Shown here piece by piece: positions 8,073 to 16,625 of a stretch of DNA of 64,000 nt. The stretch spans positions 124,001 through 188,000 of the forward strand of contig NZ_CBDIIJ010000002.1 of NCBI RefSeq assembly GCF_965279675.1, written 5' to 3'. The notes beneath the pieces are model-generated. The model did not search any database and had not been told where the DNA came from. It worked only from the letters and a program-made list of their open reading frames with translations. Source of the stretch: Mucisphaera sp965279675 (GTDB lineage Bacteria > Planctomycetota > Phycisphaerae > Phycisphaerales > Phycisphaeraceae). Made by a program: the position numbers and the translations under genes. Position 1 is the stretch's first letter; each line of letters opens with the position of its first letter.

Positions 8073-10355
8073 ATGACCACCATCGCTATCAGTACGCCCA
8101 GACTAAGCCAAAGGCCCCAGGTTCACCCCGAACCAGTGATCAATTGGACCGCCTCGTGGATCGGCCTGCTTCAGGATCCCACCCCCACCCCCGCCAACAC
8201 CTGGCTCGCCTTCCGAAGAACCATCAACCTCCAGAACCGCCCCCGCCGAACCGTCGCACGCATCGCCACCGATTCCAAATACTGGCTCTACATCAACGGC
8301 CAGCTCAGCGTCTTCGAAGGCGCCCTCAAACGCGGTCCCACCCCAACCGGAACCTGGTACGACACCGTCGACCTCACCGATCAACTCCGCGAAGGCGACA
8401 ACACCATCGCCATCCTCGTCTGGCACTTCGGCAAGGAAGGCTACTGCCACGTCAACAGCGGCAAAGCCGCTCTGCTCTTCGAACTCGACGCCGACGCCCA
8501 GGGCGCAGCCGTCCGCTCCGACAGCAACTGGCGTGTCAGCAACCACCCCGCCTACCAGAACACCGACAGCCCACACCCCAATTACCGACTCCCCGAATCC
8601 AACATCCGCTTCGACGCCCGCCACGACCTCATCGGCTGGGAACAACCCGGCTTCGACGACAGCGCCTGGCCGCAAGCCCAAACCCTGGCCAGACCACCCC
8701 ACGGCCCCTGGGGCAAACTCTACGAACGCACCATCCCCCAATGGCTCGACCGCGGCATCGAAGATTTCACCCACATCGAATGCCAACCCCTGCCCGATGG
8801 CTCCCAGCTCTACATCGGCACCCTGCCCTACAACGCCCAGGTCACCCCCTGCCTCGATGTCACCGGACCCGCCGGCAAACACATCGATCTGCGCATGGAT
8901 AACTACATAGGCGGCAGCGAACCCAACATCCGCGCCGAGTACATCACCCGCGAAGGCCGACAAACCCACGAATCCCTCGGCTGGATGAACGGTCACGCCG
9001 TCCACGCCCTCATCCCCGCCGGCATCGAAGTCCACCGCTTCGCCTACCGTGAAACCGGCTACGCCACCGAACAAACCGGATTCTTCCACTGCGACGACGA
9101 CCGCCTCAACCAGCTCTGGCAGAAATCCGCCCGAACCCTATACGTCAACATCCGCGACACCATGTTCGACTCGCCCGACCGCGAACGCGCGCAATGGTGG
9201 GGCGACACCGTCCTCGAAATGACACAGGGCTTCTACGGCTTCGACCGCCGCATCGACAAGCTCTCCCAAAAAGCCATCCTCGAACTCGCCGCCTGGCAAC
9301 GCGACGACAACGTCCTCTTCTCTCCCATCCCCGCAGGCAACTACCGCGACGAACTGCCCCAGCAAATGCTCGCCAGCGTCGGCTGGTACGGCTTCTGGTC
9401 CTACTACTGGTTCACCGCCGACGCCGAAACCATCGCTCCTGTCTACCCCGCCGTCGCCAGCTACATGCAACTCTGGTCGCTCGACCACAACGGACTCGCC
9501 GAACACCGCGAAGGCGATTGGGACTGGGCCGACTGGGGCGACAACATCGACGCACCCCTCCTCGACCAGGCCTGGTACGCCCTCGCCCTCCATGGCCAGG
9601 CCAACATGGCCAAACTCATCGGCAAGCACGAAGACCTCCCGCTCATCGAGCACCGCCTCAAGAGCCTCAAGGACAACTTCGCTCGTGTCTACTGGGATGG
9701 CGAAGGCTTCCGATCACCCGAGCACCAGAACGAGCCCCACGACGACCGCGGGCAGGCACTCGCCTACCTCGCCGGCCTGACAAGCCCCGAGCACCAACAG
9801 GCCATCCACCACATCCTCACCACCCACAACGACGCCAGCCCCTACATGGAGAAGTACGTCCTCGAAGCCCTCTTCAGAATGGGAGCCACCGACGACGCCC
9901 TACACCGCATGAACCGCCGCTACCGGGAAATGGTCGAGAGCCCCATCACCACCCTCTGGGAAGGCTGGGAACTCAACACCGAGAAATATGGCGGCGGCAC
10001 CTACAACCACGCCTGGTCAGGCGGACCCCTCGAACTCCTCAGCCGCTTCGTCGCCGGCCTCGAACCCACCGAACCCGCCTGGAAAACCTTCACATTCCGA
10101 CCCCAGCTCGGCTCCCTCAACCACGTGACCGCCACCATCCCCATCGAACCCGAACCCATCCGAACAACCATCACCCGCGACCGCAAAAACCTCTCCGCCA
10201 CACTCCTGATCCCCGATGGACACGTCGCAACCATCAACCCCACGCACCCGCTCGGAGAAACCAGCCTAACAGCCGGCCGCTGGCAACTGACCACCCAGAC
10301 CAACGACGACCACACCTCCGAGCCCGTCTGGACAGCACACAGAGAAAATTCATAA
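8073..10355 (+). CDS. Alpha-L-rhamnosidase, glycoside hydrolase family 78
   Basis: 760 residues. The N-terminal half has beta-sandwich domains (ASWIGLLQDP, WLYINGQLSVFEGALKRGP, FDDSAWPQAQ). The C-terminal half is the (alpha/alpha)6 barrel: FDSPDRERAQWWGDTVLEM carries the usual general-acid Glu of the family, DWDWADWGDN follows, and TTLWEGWELN holds the probable catalytic base. A final beta domain (WKTFTFRPQLGSL) closes the protein. No signal peptide is visible (MTTIAISTPRLSQRP), so it may be cytoplasmic and act on imported oligosaccharides, as the sulfatase may. With sulfatase, GH2 and AraC nearby it points to a rhamnose-containing sulfated polymer such as an ulvan-type glycan; that substrate is inference. 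It stands alone between a terminator and the efflux operon. Confidence 0.9.
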   Translation: MTTIAISTPRLSQRPQVHPEPVINWTASWIGLLQDPTPTPANTWLAFRRTINLQNRPRRTVARIATDSKYWLYINGQLSVFEGALKRGPTPTGTWYDTVDLTDQLREGDNTIAILVWHFGKEGYCHVNSGKAALLFELDADAQGAAVRSDSNWRVSNHPAYQNTDSPHPNYRLPESNIRFDARHDLIGWEQPGFDDSAWPQAQTLARPPHGPWGKLYERTIPQWLDRGIEDFTHIECQPLPDGSQLYIGTLPYNAQVTPCLDVTGPAGKHIDLRMDNYIGGSEPNIRAEYITREGRQTHESLGWMNGHAVHALIPAGIEVHRFAYRETGYATEQTGFFHCDDDRLNQLWQKSARTLYVNIRDTMFDSPDRERAQWWGDTVLEMTQGFYGFDRRIDKLSQKAILELAAWQRDDNVLFSPIPAGNYRDELPQQMLASVGWYGFWSYYWFTADAETIAPVYPAVASYMQLWSLDHNGLAEHREGDWDWADWGDNIDAPLLDQAWYALALHGQANMAKLIGKHEDLPLIEHRLKSLKDNFARVYWDGEGFRSPEHQNEPHDDRGQALAYLAGLTSPEHQQAIHHILTTHNDASPYMEKYVLEALFRMGATDDALHRMNRRYREMVESPITTLWEGWELNTEKYGGGTYNHAWSGGPLELLSRFVAGLEPTEPAWKTFTFRPQLGSLNHVTATIPIEPEPIRTTITRDRKNLSATLLIPDGHVATINPTHPLGETSLTAGRWQLTTQTNDDHTSEPVWTAHRENS

Positions 10356-10408
10356 GCCGCCGCGACAGGCAATCGCAGAGACGCAGCAGGCTGTGAATCT
10401 GGCTAAGC

Positions 10409-10426
10409 TGGTGCACGCTTGCACCA
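10409..10426. promoter_or_regulatory. Palindromic operator candidate in front of the efflux operon
   Basis: TGGTGCA at 10409-10415 and TGCACCA at 10420-10426 form a perfect inverted repeat of seven bases with a CGCT centre, 35 bases before the ATG of the adaptor gene. Palindromes of this size in front of RND operons often bind TetR- or MarR-type repressors, but no repressor gene is next to it. It could instead form an RNA hairpin. Confidence 0.35.
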
Positions 10427-10461
10427 CGCTCCCAGTTCACCCTAATAAGCCTCTGCGACCC

Positions 10462-11619
10462 ATGATTAACGCTTCACACCTGACCTGCGGATGGATCGCC
10501 CTGATCCTCCTGGCCGTATCCGGCTGCTCCCGAGACACACCCGAACCCCAGGCACCCCCGCCCCGCGAGGTCGAGGCCGTCCAGATCCGCCCCGCCGACC
10601 TCCCCGTCTCCGTCGAGTTCGTCGGCCGCACCGCCAGCTCACAACGCGTCGAAATCCGCTCCCGCGTCAACGGATTCCTCGACAGCATCGAATACACCGA
10701 AGGCACCGTCGTCGAGGAAGGCCAGATCCTCTTCCAGATCGACCCCCTGCCCTTCGAAGCTCAGGTACGAGCAGCCAAGGCCGAACTCGCCCTGCAGACC
10801 GCACGCATGGAGAACGCCAAAGCCTTCCTCGCCCGCGTCGAACCGCTTGCGGAAATCGAAGCCGTCGCACAAAAGGAACTCGACGACGCCCGCAGCCAGG
10901 TCAACGAAACCTCCGCCGCCGTCGAAGCCGCACAGGCCAGCCTCTTCGCCGCTGAACTCGACCTCGGCTACGCCACCATCAAAGCCCCACTCTCAGGCAT
11001 CACCGGACAGGCCAACCAACGCGAAGGCAGCTACCTCGGCCTGGGCAGCCAGCCACTCACCTACGTCGCACGCATCGACCCTATCTGGGTCGAGTTCAGC
11101 GTCTCCGAAACCCAGGCCCTCCGCTCCAGAAGAGCCGCCCGCGACGGCGAAGTCGTCTATCCCGAAAACGATGAATTCGAGGTGGAAATCGTCATGGCCG
11201 ACGGCACCCTACACCCAGAGGTCGGCCAACTCTCCTTCGCAGACGCCTCCATCGACGAACAAACCGGCACCTTCCTCGTCCGAGCCGTCATCCCCAACAC
11301 CGACCAGAGCCTGCGCCCCGGCCAATACGTCCGCGCCATCATCAAAGGCGCCTTCCGCCCAGATGCCCTCGTGGTCCCCAAACAGGCCGTCCAGCAAAGC
11401 CCCAAAGGCCCCTTCCTCTGGCTCGTTACCAACGACAACAAAGCCGAACAGCGACCCATCGACACCGGCCCCTGGGTCGGCGACAACTGGGTCATCAACA
11501 GCGGGGTCAACCCTGGCGACCGCGTCATCGTCGCCGGCACCGTCGGACTCACACCCGGCGCCCCCGTATCGGTCGTCAGCCTCACCAGCACCTCAGACAA
11601 CCTGACCAGCAGAGACTGA
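10462..11619 (+). CDS. RND efflux periplasmic adaptor (membrane fusion protein)
   Basis: 385 residues from the ATG at 10462, chosen because a lipoprotein signal follows at once (WIALILLAVSGC, lipid-bearing Cys22). The GTG at 10393 would place 23 extra residues ahead of the signal and run through the palindromic operator. The family order is present: VEIRSRVNGFLDSIEYTEGT, the barrel-sandwich half EEGQILFQIDP, an alpha hairpin (about 105-165), the returning half LDLGYATIKAPLSGITG, a beta-barrel, and the membrane-proximal domain. It bridges the inner-membrane pump to the outer-membrane channel. It is the first gene of a three-gene operon, ten bases before the pump gene. Confidence 0.93.
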   Translation: MINASHLTCGWIALILLAVSGCSRDTPEPQAPPPREVEAVQIRPADLPVSVEFVGRTASSQRVEIRSRVNGFLDSIEYTEGTVVEEGQILFQIDPLPFEAQVRAAKAELALQTARMENAKAFLARVEPLAEIEAVAQKELDDARSQVNETSAAVEAAQASLFAAELDLGYATIKAPLSGITGQANQREGSYLGLGSQPLTYVARIDPIWVEFSVSETQALRSRRAARDGEVVYPENDEFEVEIVMADGTLHPEVGQLSFADASIDEQTGTFLVRAVIPNTDQSLRPGQYVRAIIKGAFRPDALVVPKQAVQQSPKGPFLWLVTNDNKAEQRPIDTGPWVGDNWVINSGVNPGDRVIVAGTVGLTPGAPVSVVSLTSTSDNLTSRD

Positions 11620-11629
11620 GGACGACACG

Positions 11630-14600
11630 ATGATCACCACCCTCTTTGTCCAGCGACCCATCCTCGCCTCCGTACTCTCCATCATCATCGTGATCGCCGG
11701 AACCATGGCCGGCCTCGCACTGCCCATCAACCAATACCCCGAAATCACACCCGTCCAGGTCACCGTCACAGCCAGCTACCCCGGTGCCGACGCCCAGACA
11801 GTCGCCGACGCCGTCGCAGCACCGATCGAAACCCAGGTCAACGGCGCCGACGGCCTCCTCTACATGCGCTCCACCAGCGCCGCCAACGGGCAGATGTCCC
11901 TTACCGCCTATTTCCAACTCGGCACCGACCCCGACACCGCCGAAGTCCAGGTCCAGAACCGCGTCAACCTCGCCCTGCCCAACATCCCCGAAGCCGTCCG
12001 CGGCACAGGCGTCAAAGTCCAGAAACGCTCCTCCAACATCCTCATGCTCATCGCCGTCTTCTCACCCGACGACAGCTTCGATGAGCAGTACATCGGCAAC
12101 TACACCAACCTCTACATCCTCGACGCCCTTAAACGCGTCCCCGGCGCCAACCAGGCCGAGATCCTAGGCGTCCCCGACCAGGCCATGCGCATCTGGCTCG
12201 ACCCCCAGCGAATGGCCAGCCTCGGCATCACCACCACCGACGTCAGCCAGGCCATCAGCCGCCAGAACCAGCAGTTCGGGGCAGGCATCATCGCCCAGGC
12301 ACCCACCCAAACAAGGGTCCCACTCACCGTCCCCGTCGTCACCGAAGGCCGCTACGCCGAACCCGAAGAGTTCGAAAGCATCATCGTCCGCGCCGAAGAA
12401 GACGGCTCCGCCGTTGTCCGCGTCGCCGACGTAGGCCGAGCCGAAGTAGGGACCCAGCTCTACCTCCTCCGATCCGCCTTCAACGACCAGCCCGCCAGCT
12501 TCATCGCCGTCTACCAGCAACCCGGCTCCAACGCCCTCGCCGTTGCCGACAGCGTCCGCACCATGATGGACGAACTCAAGCTCGCCTTCCCCTCAGGACT
12601 CGACTACCAGGTCTCCTACGACACCACCAAAGTCGTCCAGGCCTCCATCGAGGAAGTCCTCGTCACCCTCGTCATCGCCATCGTCCTCGTCGTCCTCGTT
12701 ACCTACATCTTCCTCCAGAGCGTCCGCGCCACCCTCATCCCAACCGCCGCCATCCTGGTCTCCATCATCGGCACCTTCATCGGCATGCTGCTATTGGGCT
12801 TCAGCCTCAACCTCCTCACCCTCTTCGGACTCGTCCTCGCCATCGGCATCGTCTGCGACGACGCCATCGTCGTCGTCGAAAATGTCGAGCGCAACATCGC
12901 CGAGTTCGGCCTCAGCGCCAAAGAAGCCACCATCCGAGCCATGGGCGAAGTCATCGGTCCCGTCATCGCCACCACGCTCGTCCTGATCGCCGTCTTCGTC
13001 CCCATCGCCTTCCTGGGCGGGACCACCGGCGTCCTCTACCAACAGTTCGCCGTCACCATCGCCGTCTCCGTCTCTATCTCCAGCTTCGTCGCACTCACCC
13101 TCACCCCCGCGCTCTGCGGAATCCTCCTCAAAGCCCGAGGCGAAATCCCCTCACTCTTCAAGATCTTCAATGCCTTCATCGACCGACTCACAGACATCTA
13201 CGCCGTAGGCGTCCGCCTCGCCCTCAGAACCTGGGCCATCGGAATCGCCCTCGTCGCCGCCATGTTCATCGGCATCTATCTCCTCTTCCAGACCGTCCCC
13301 GCCAGCTTCGTACCTGCCGAAGACCAGGGCTTCTTCCTCACGGCCATCATCATGCCCGACGGCGCCAGCCTCGACCGCACTCAGGACATGACCACCCGGG
13401 CCGCCGACATCCTCCTCGAACACCCCGCCGTCGCCCGCGCATCCGCCCTCTCCGGCTACAGTATCCTCGACGGCCAGCTCAAGACCAACGCCGGCACCGT
13501 CTTCGTCGAACTCCTCGACTTCGACCAGCGCACCGAACCCGGCCTCTCCGTCAACGACGTCTTCGCCGACACCGCCCCCAAACTCAACCAGCTCCGAGAC
13601 GGACTCGTCGTCAACATCAACCCACCCTCCATCCCCGGGCTCGGCACCCAAGGCGGGTTCGAGTTCTGGGTCCAAAACCGCGGACCCGACAACCCGCTCC
13701 TCCTCGCTCAGGCCGTCCAGCAACTCAAAGCCGCCGCCGCCGAACGGGGCGACCTCACACCCCTCAGCTCAACCTTTAACCCCTCCACCCGACAACTCGA
13801 AGTCTTCGTCGACCGCGCCCGAGCCGAAACCCTCGGCATGCCCGTCGACGGCATCTACGAGGCCCTCCAGACCCTCTTCGGCTCCGTCTACGTCAGCCAG
13901 TACAACAAAGCCGGCCGCGTCTGGAACGTCATCCTCCAGGCCGACGCCCAGTACCGCGACGACCCCGCCGACATCGAACAGATCTTTGTTCGCCAACGCG
14001 AAGGCGCGATGCTCCCCCTCTCCTCCGTCGTCACCGCCGACTACCGAACCGGCCCCGACCTCGTCTCGCGCTTCAACGGCTTCCCCGCCGCCAAAATCAC
14101 CGGCGACGCCGCCCCCGGCTTCAGCTCCGGACAGGCCATCCAGGCCATGGAAACCCTCTCACGCCAAACCCTCCCCGCCAGCATGAGCTACGGCTGGTCC
14201 GGACAGGCCTTCGAAGAAAAACAGGCCGGCTCCACCTCCGCGGTCGCCTTCATCTTCGGCATCGTCATGGTCTTCCTCATCCTCGCCGGACAGTACGAAC
14301 GCTGGACCCTCCCCATCGCCATCATCACCGCCGTCCCCTTCGGCATCTTCGGAGCCCTCATCGCCGTCTGGCTACGAGGCATGGAAAACGACATTTACTT
14401 CCAGGTCGGACTCGTCACACTCATCGGACTCTCCGCCAAGAACGCCATCCTCATCGTCGAGTTCGCCCAGGCCAAACTCCACGAAGGTCTCAAACCCTTC
14501 GACGCCGCCATCGAAGCCGCCCGACTCCGACTCCGCCCCATCCTCATGACCTCCCTCTCCTTCATCCTCGGAACCCTCCCCCTCGTCCTCGCCTCCGGTG

Positions 14601-14779
14601 CCGGTGCCGCCTCCCGACACTCCATCGGCACCGGCGTCCTGGGCGGCATGATCGCCGCCACCAGCCTTGCCCTCTTCTTCGTCCCCATGTTCTTCTACCT
14701 CATCGTCCGCCTCGCCAACTCCGACAAACAAACCGCCCCCGAAACCACGCCCGCCAAACCAGAAGGAGCCCAGCCATGA
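11630..14779 (+). CDS. RND multidrug efflux pump, HAE1 (AcrB/MexB) family
   Basis: 1049 residues, the usual length. It begins with the typical FVQRPILASVLSIIIVIAG first membrane helix, then QYPEITPVQVTVTASYPGAD and VNGADGLLYMRSTSAANG. GIVCDDAIVVVENVERN in the fourth membrane helix holds the paired Asp residues of the proton relay. The second half repeats the six-helix plan, with GLSAKNAILIVEFA and RLRPILMTSLSFILGTLPL. The pump uses the proton gradient to expel hydrophobic compounds from the periplasm. It overlaps the channel gene by four bases (ATGA). Which compounds it exports cannot be told from sequence. Confidence 0.96.
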   Translation: MITTLFVQRPILASVLSIIIVIAGTMAGLALPINQYPEITPVQVTVTASYPGADAQTVADAVAAPIETQVNGADGLLYMRSTSAANGQMSLTAYFQLGTDPDTAEVQVQNRVNLALPNIPEAVRGTGVKVQKRSSNILMLIAVFSPDDSFDEQYIGNYTNLYILDALKRVPGANQAEILGVPDQAMRIWLDPQRMASLGITTTDVSQAISRQNQQFGAGIIAQAPTQTRVPLTVPVVTEGRYAEPEEFESIIVRAEEDGSAVVRVADVGRAEVGTQLYLLRSAFNDQPASFIAVYQQPGSNALAVADSVRTMMDELKLAFPSGLDYQVSYDTTKVVQASIEEVLVTLVIAIVLVVLVTYIFLQSVRATLIPTAAILVSIIGTFIGMLLLGFSLNLLTLFGLVLAIGIVCDDAIVVVENVERNIAEFGLSAKEATIRAMGEVIGPVIATTLVLIAVFVPIAFLGGTTGVLYQQFAVTIAVSVSISSFVALTLTPALCGILLKARGEIPSLFKIFNAFIDRLTDIYAVGVRLALRTWAIGIALVAAMFIGIYLLFQTVPASFVPAEDQGFFLTAIIMPDGASLDRTQDMTTRAADILLEHPAVARASALSGYSILDGQLKTNAGTVFVELLDFDQRTEPGLSVNDVFADTAPKLNQLRDGLVVNINPPSIPGLGTQGGFEFWVQNRGPDNPLLLAQAVQQLKAAAAERGDLTPLSSTFNPSTRQLEVFVDRARAETLGMPVDGIYEALQTLFGSVYVSQYNKAGRVWNVILQADAQYRDDPADIEQIFVRQREGAMLPLSSVVTADYRTGPDLVSRFNGFPAAKITGDAAPGFSSGQAIQAMETLSRQTLPASMSYGWSGQAFEEKQAGSTSAVAFIFGIVMVFLILAGQYERWTLPIAIITAVPFGIFGALIAVWLRGMENDIYFQVGLVTLIGLSAKNAILIVEFAQAKLHEGLKPFDAAIEAARLRLRPILMTSLSFILGTLPLVLASGAGAASRHSIGTGVLGGMIAATSLALFFVPMFFYLIVRLANSDKQTAPETTPAKPEGAQP

Positions 14780-16191
14780 CCCGGCTCCTCATCATCCTGA
14801 CCCTCACACTCACCCTCTCAGCCTGCACCGTCGGGCCCGACTACGAACGCCCCGAAACCACCACCCCAGACCAATACCGCTTCACCATCGAAGCCAACCC
14901 CGAGCACAACGACATCCTCTGGTGGCAGCAGTTCAACGACCCCCGCCTCAACCAGCTCATCGAAGAAGCCCTCGTCAACAACCTCGACACCCGCATCGCC
15001 GCGCAACGCGTCGAAGTCTTCGCCGCCCAACTCGGCATCACCCGCGCCGAAGCCTTCCCCCAGGTCGGCTACGCAGCCAACGCCGGCTACGACCAGATCT
15101 CCACCGAAATCGGTGCCGGCAAAACCCCAGGCGTCGACCGCCGCTCCGCCTTCTACAACGCCTCCCTTCAGGCCTCATGGGAAATCGACCTCTGGGGACG
15201 CATCCGCCGAGCCACCGAGGCCGCCCAGGCCGACCTCCTCGCCGCTGAAGAAAACCGCCGGGCCATCATCCTCTCTCTCGTCGCCTCCGTCGCACGAACC
15301 TACATCAACCTCCGGGCACTCGACGAACAACTCGAAATCGCCCGCAACAGCCTCACCCTCCGCGCCGATTCCCTCAAACTCTTCGAACGACAGCAGGCCG
15401 AAGGCATCATCTCCAAACTCGAAGTCGCCCAGCTCCGCTCCGAGTTCGAACGCACCGCCGCCACCATCCCCGCCATCGAACGCAACATCGCCCAACTCGA
15501 AAACGCCCTCTCCGTCCTCCTCGGCCGCCAACCCGGACCCATCACCCGCGGCGCCCCCCTCGAACAACTCGCCCCCCCCCTCCTCCCCGCCAACCTCCCC
15601 GCCGACCTCCTCGAACAACGCCCCGACCTCCGCGCCGCCGAGCAGAACGCCATCGCCGCCAACGCCCGTATCGGCGTCGCCAAAGCCGCCTACTACCCAC
15701 GCATCTCCCTAACCGGCGCACTGGGCGTAGCCAGCGACCAACTCGAAAACCTCCCCACCTCCGGAGCCGTCCTCTACCAGATCGCCGCCGGACTAACCGG
15801 CCCCATTTTCACCGCAGGCGCTATCGAAGCAGGCGTCGACGCCGCCGAAGCCGAACAACAGATAGCCATCCAGACCTACTTCCAGACCCTCCTCATCGCG
15901 CTCCAGGAAGCCGAAGACGCCCTGGTCACCCACACCACCACCCAGCAGGAAGCCCAGAGCCTCACCCGACAGGTCGCCGCCCTCGAAAACTACGCCAACC
16001 TCGCCAGCAAACGCTACGACAACGGCTACGCCAGCTACATCGAAGTCCTAGACGCCGAAAGAGACCTCTTCGACGCCCGACTCCGACTCACCGAACTCAA
16101 CGCCAACCAACTCACCACCATCATCAACATCTACCAGGCCTTCGGCGGCAGCTGGCTCCAAACCGCCACTAAACTCGCCGAACAAGACTAA
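14776..16191 (+). CDS. Outer-membrane efflux channel, NodT/OprM lipoprotein family
   Basis: 471 residues. The N-terminus MTRLLIILTLTLTLSAC is a lipoprotein signal with Cys17, followed by TVGPDYERPE, the classic start of NodT-type channels. The two outer-membrane-factor repeats can be seen (about 55-245 and 260-460), each with long helices: WWQQFNDPRLNQLIEEAL, WEIDLWGRIRRATEAAQADL, GVAKAAYYPRISLTGALG and YDNGYASYIEVLDAERDLF. It forms the exit duct of the tripartite pump and completes the operon. It is followed by a set of hairpin repeats in the convergent gap. Confidence 0.95.
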   Translation: MTRLLIILTLTLTLSACTVGPDYERPETTTPDQYRFTIEANPEHNDILWWQQFNDPRLNQLIEEALVNNLDTRIAAQRVEVFAAQLGITRAEAFPQVGYAANAGYDQISTEIGAGKTPGVDRRSAFYNASLQASWEIDLWGRIRRATEAAQADLLAAEENRRAIILSLVASVARTYINLRALDEQLEIARNSLTLRADSLKLFERQQAEGIISKLEVAQLRSEFERTAATIPAIERNIAQLENALSVLLGRQPGPITRGAPLEQLAPPLLPANLPADLLEQRPDLRAAEQNAIAANARIGVAKAAYYPRISLTGALGVASDQLENLPTSGAVLYQIAAGLTGPIFTAGAIEAGVDAAEAEQQIAIQTYFQTLLIALQEAEDALVTHTTTQQEAQSLTRQVAALENYANLASKRYDNGYASYIEVLDAERDLFDARLRLTELNANQLTTIINIYQAFGGSWLQTATKLAEQD

Positions 16192-16213
16192 CCACAACCA
16201 CTTGCTTCTGGAG

Positions 16214-16343
16214 GGGTGCCACACCTTGTCCCGACGACAGTCGGAGCAAGGTGTGCCAACCACCAACAACCACGGGTGGCTGTGGTCCCGCCGCGGCGGA
16301 CCCACAGAACCAAGAATCCATAACCCGGTCGCGACGCGGCCGG
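16214..16343. repeat. Modular hairpin repeat, copy A
   Basis: This convergent gap contains, in order: a nine-base stem CACACCTTG(16220-16228)/CAAGGTGTG(16247-16255) with an inner stem CCGAC/GTCGG (16231-16235/16240-16244); CCACGGGTGG at 16270-16279; a stem CTGTGG(16280-16285)/CCACAG(16302-16307) around a G+C palindrome; and CCGGTCGC(16325-16332)/GCGGCCGG(16336-16343). The same parts recur in copy B (47.0-47.25 kb, reverse order) and partly in copy C (61.87-61.96 kb). Confidence 0.8.
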
Positions 16344-16360
16344 CCAACACCAAATAATCA

Positions 16361-16582
16361 CTATCTTTTCGCAGGCGACCCATACGCCGCCTCAAACCGC
16401 CCAAAAACCCTCTCCAGCTTCTTCTCAGTTGTCAGCTCATCCAGATGCTCAAGCAGCACCGTCAGCAAGTAGTTGTTGCCATATCCATACGCCTCGTTGA
16501 GCAACCGAAGACGCCCGTAAGCCTCCTCCGACAACGCAGCCGAAAACCGCTTCGGCAACACCTTTCGCTTCGCAGTCATCAC
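16361..16582 (-). CDS. Small protein, possibly a ribbon-helix-helix DNA-binding protein
   Basis: 73 residues from a double ATG (MMTAKRKVLPKRFSAALSEE). KRFSAALSEEAYGRLRLLNE followed by a Gly-containing turn and GNNYLLTVLLEHLDEL fits the strand-helix-helix plan of CopG/Arc-type repressors, with a basic first strand. The match is by pattern only and the turn sequence is unusual. It is divergent from yifB across 43 bases, so if it binds DNA the yifB promoter would be an obvious target. No toxin partner lies next to it. Confidence 0.55.
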   Translation of the reverse strand: MMTAKRKVLPKRFSAALSEEAYGRLRLLNEAYGYGNNYLLTVLLEHLDELTTEKKLERVFGRFEAAYGSPAKR

Positions 16583-16590
16583 AGCCTCAC

Positions 16591-16618
16591 TTGCTTGCAG
16601 GATGATTTATCGTAAACT
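16591..16618 (+). promoter_or_regulatory. Probable sigma-70 promoter of yifB
   Basis: TTGCTT at 16591-16596, a 16-base spacer and TAAACT at 16613-16618. Transcription would begin at about 16625, directly at the ATG at 16626, implying a leaderless mRNA. Confidence 0.45.
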
Positions 16619-16625
16619 TGCTCAC

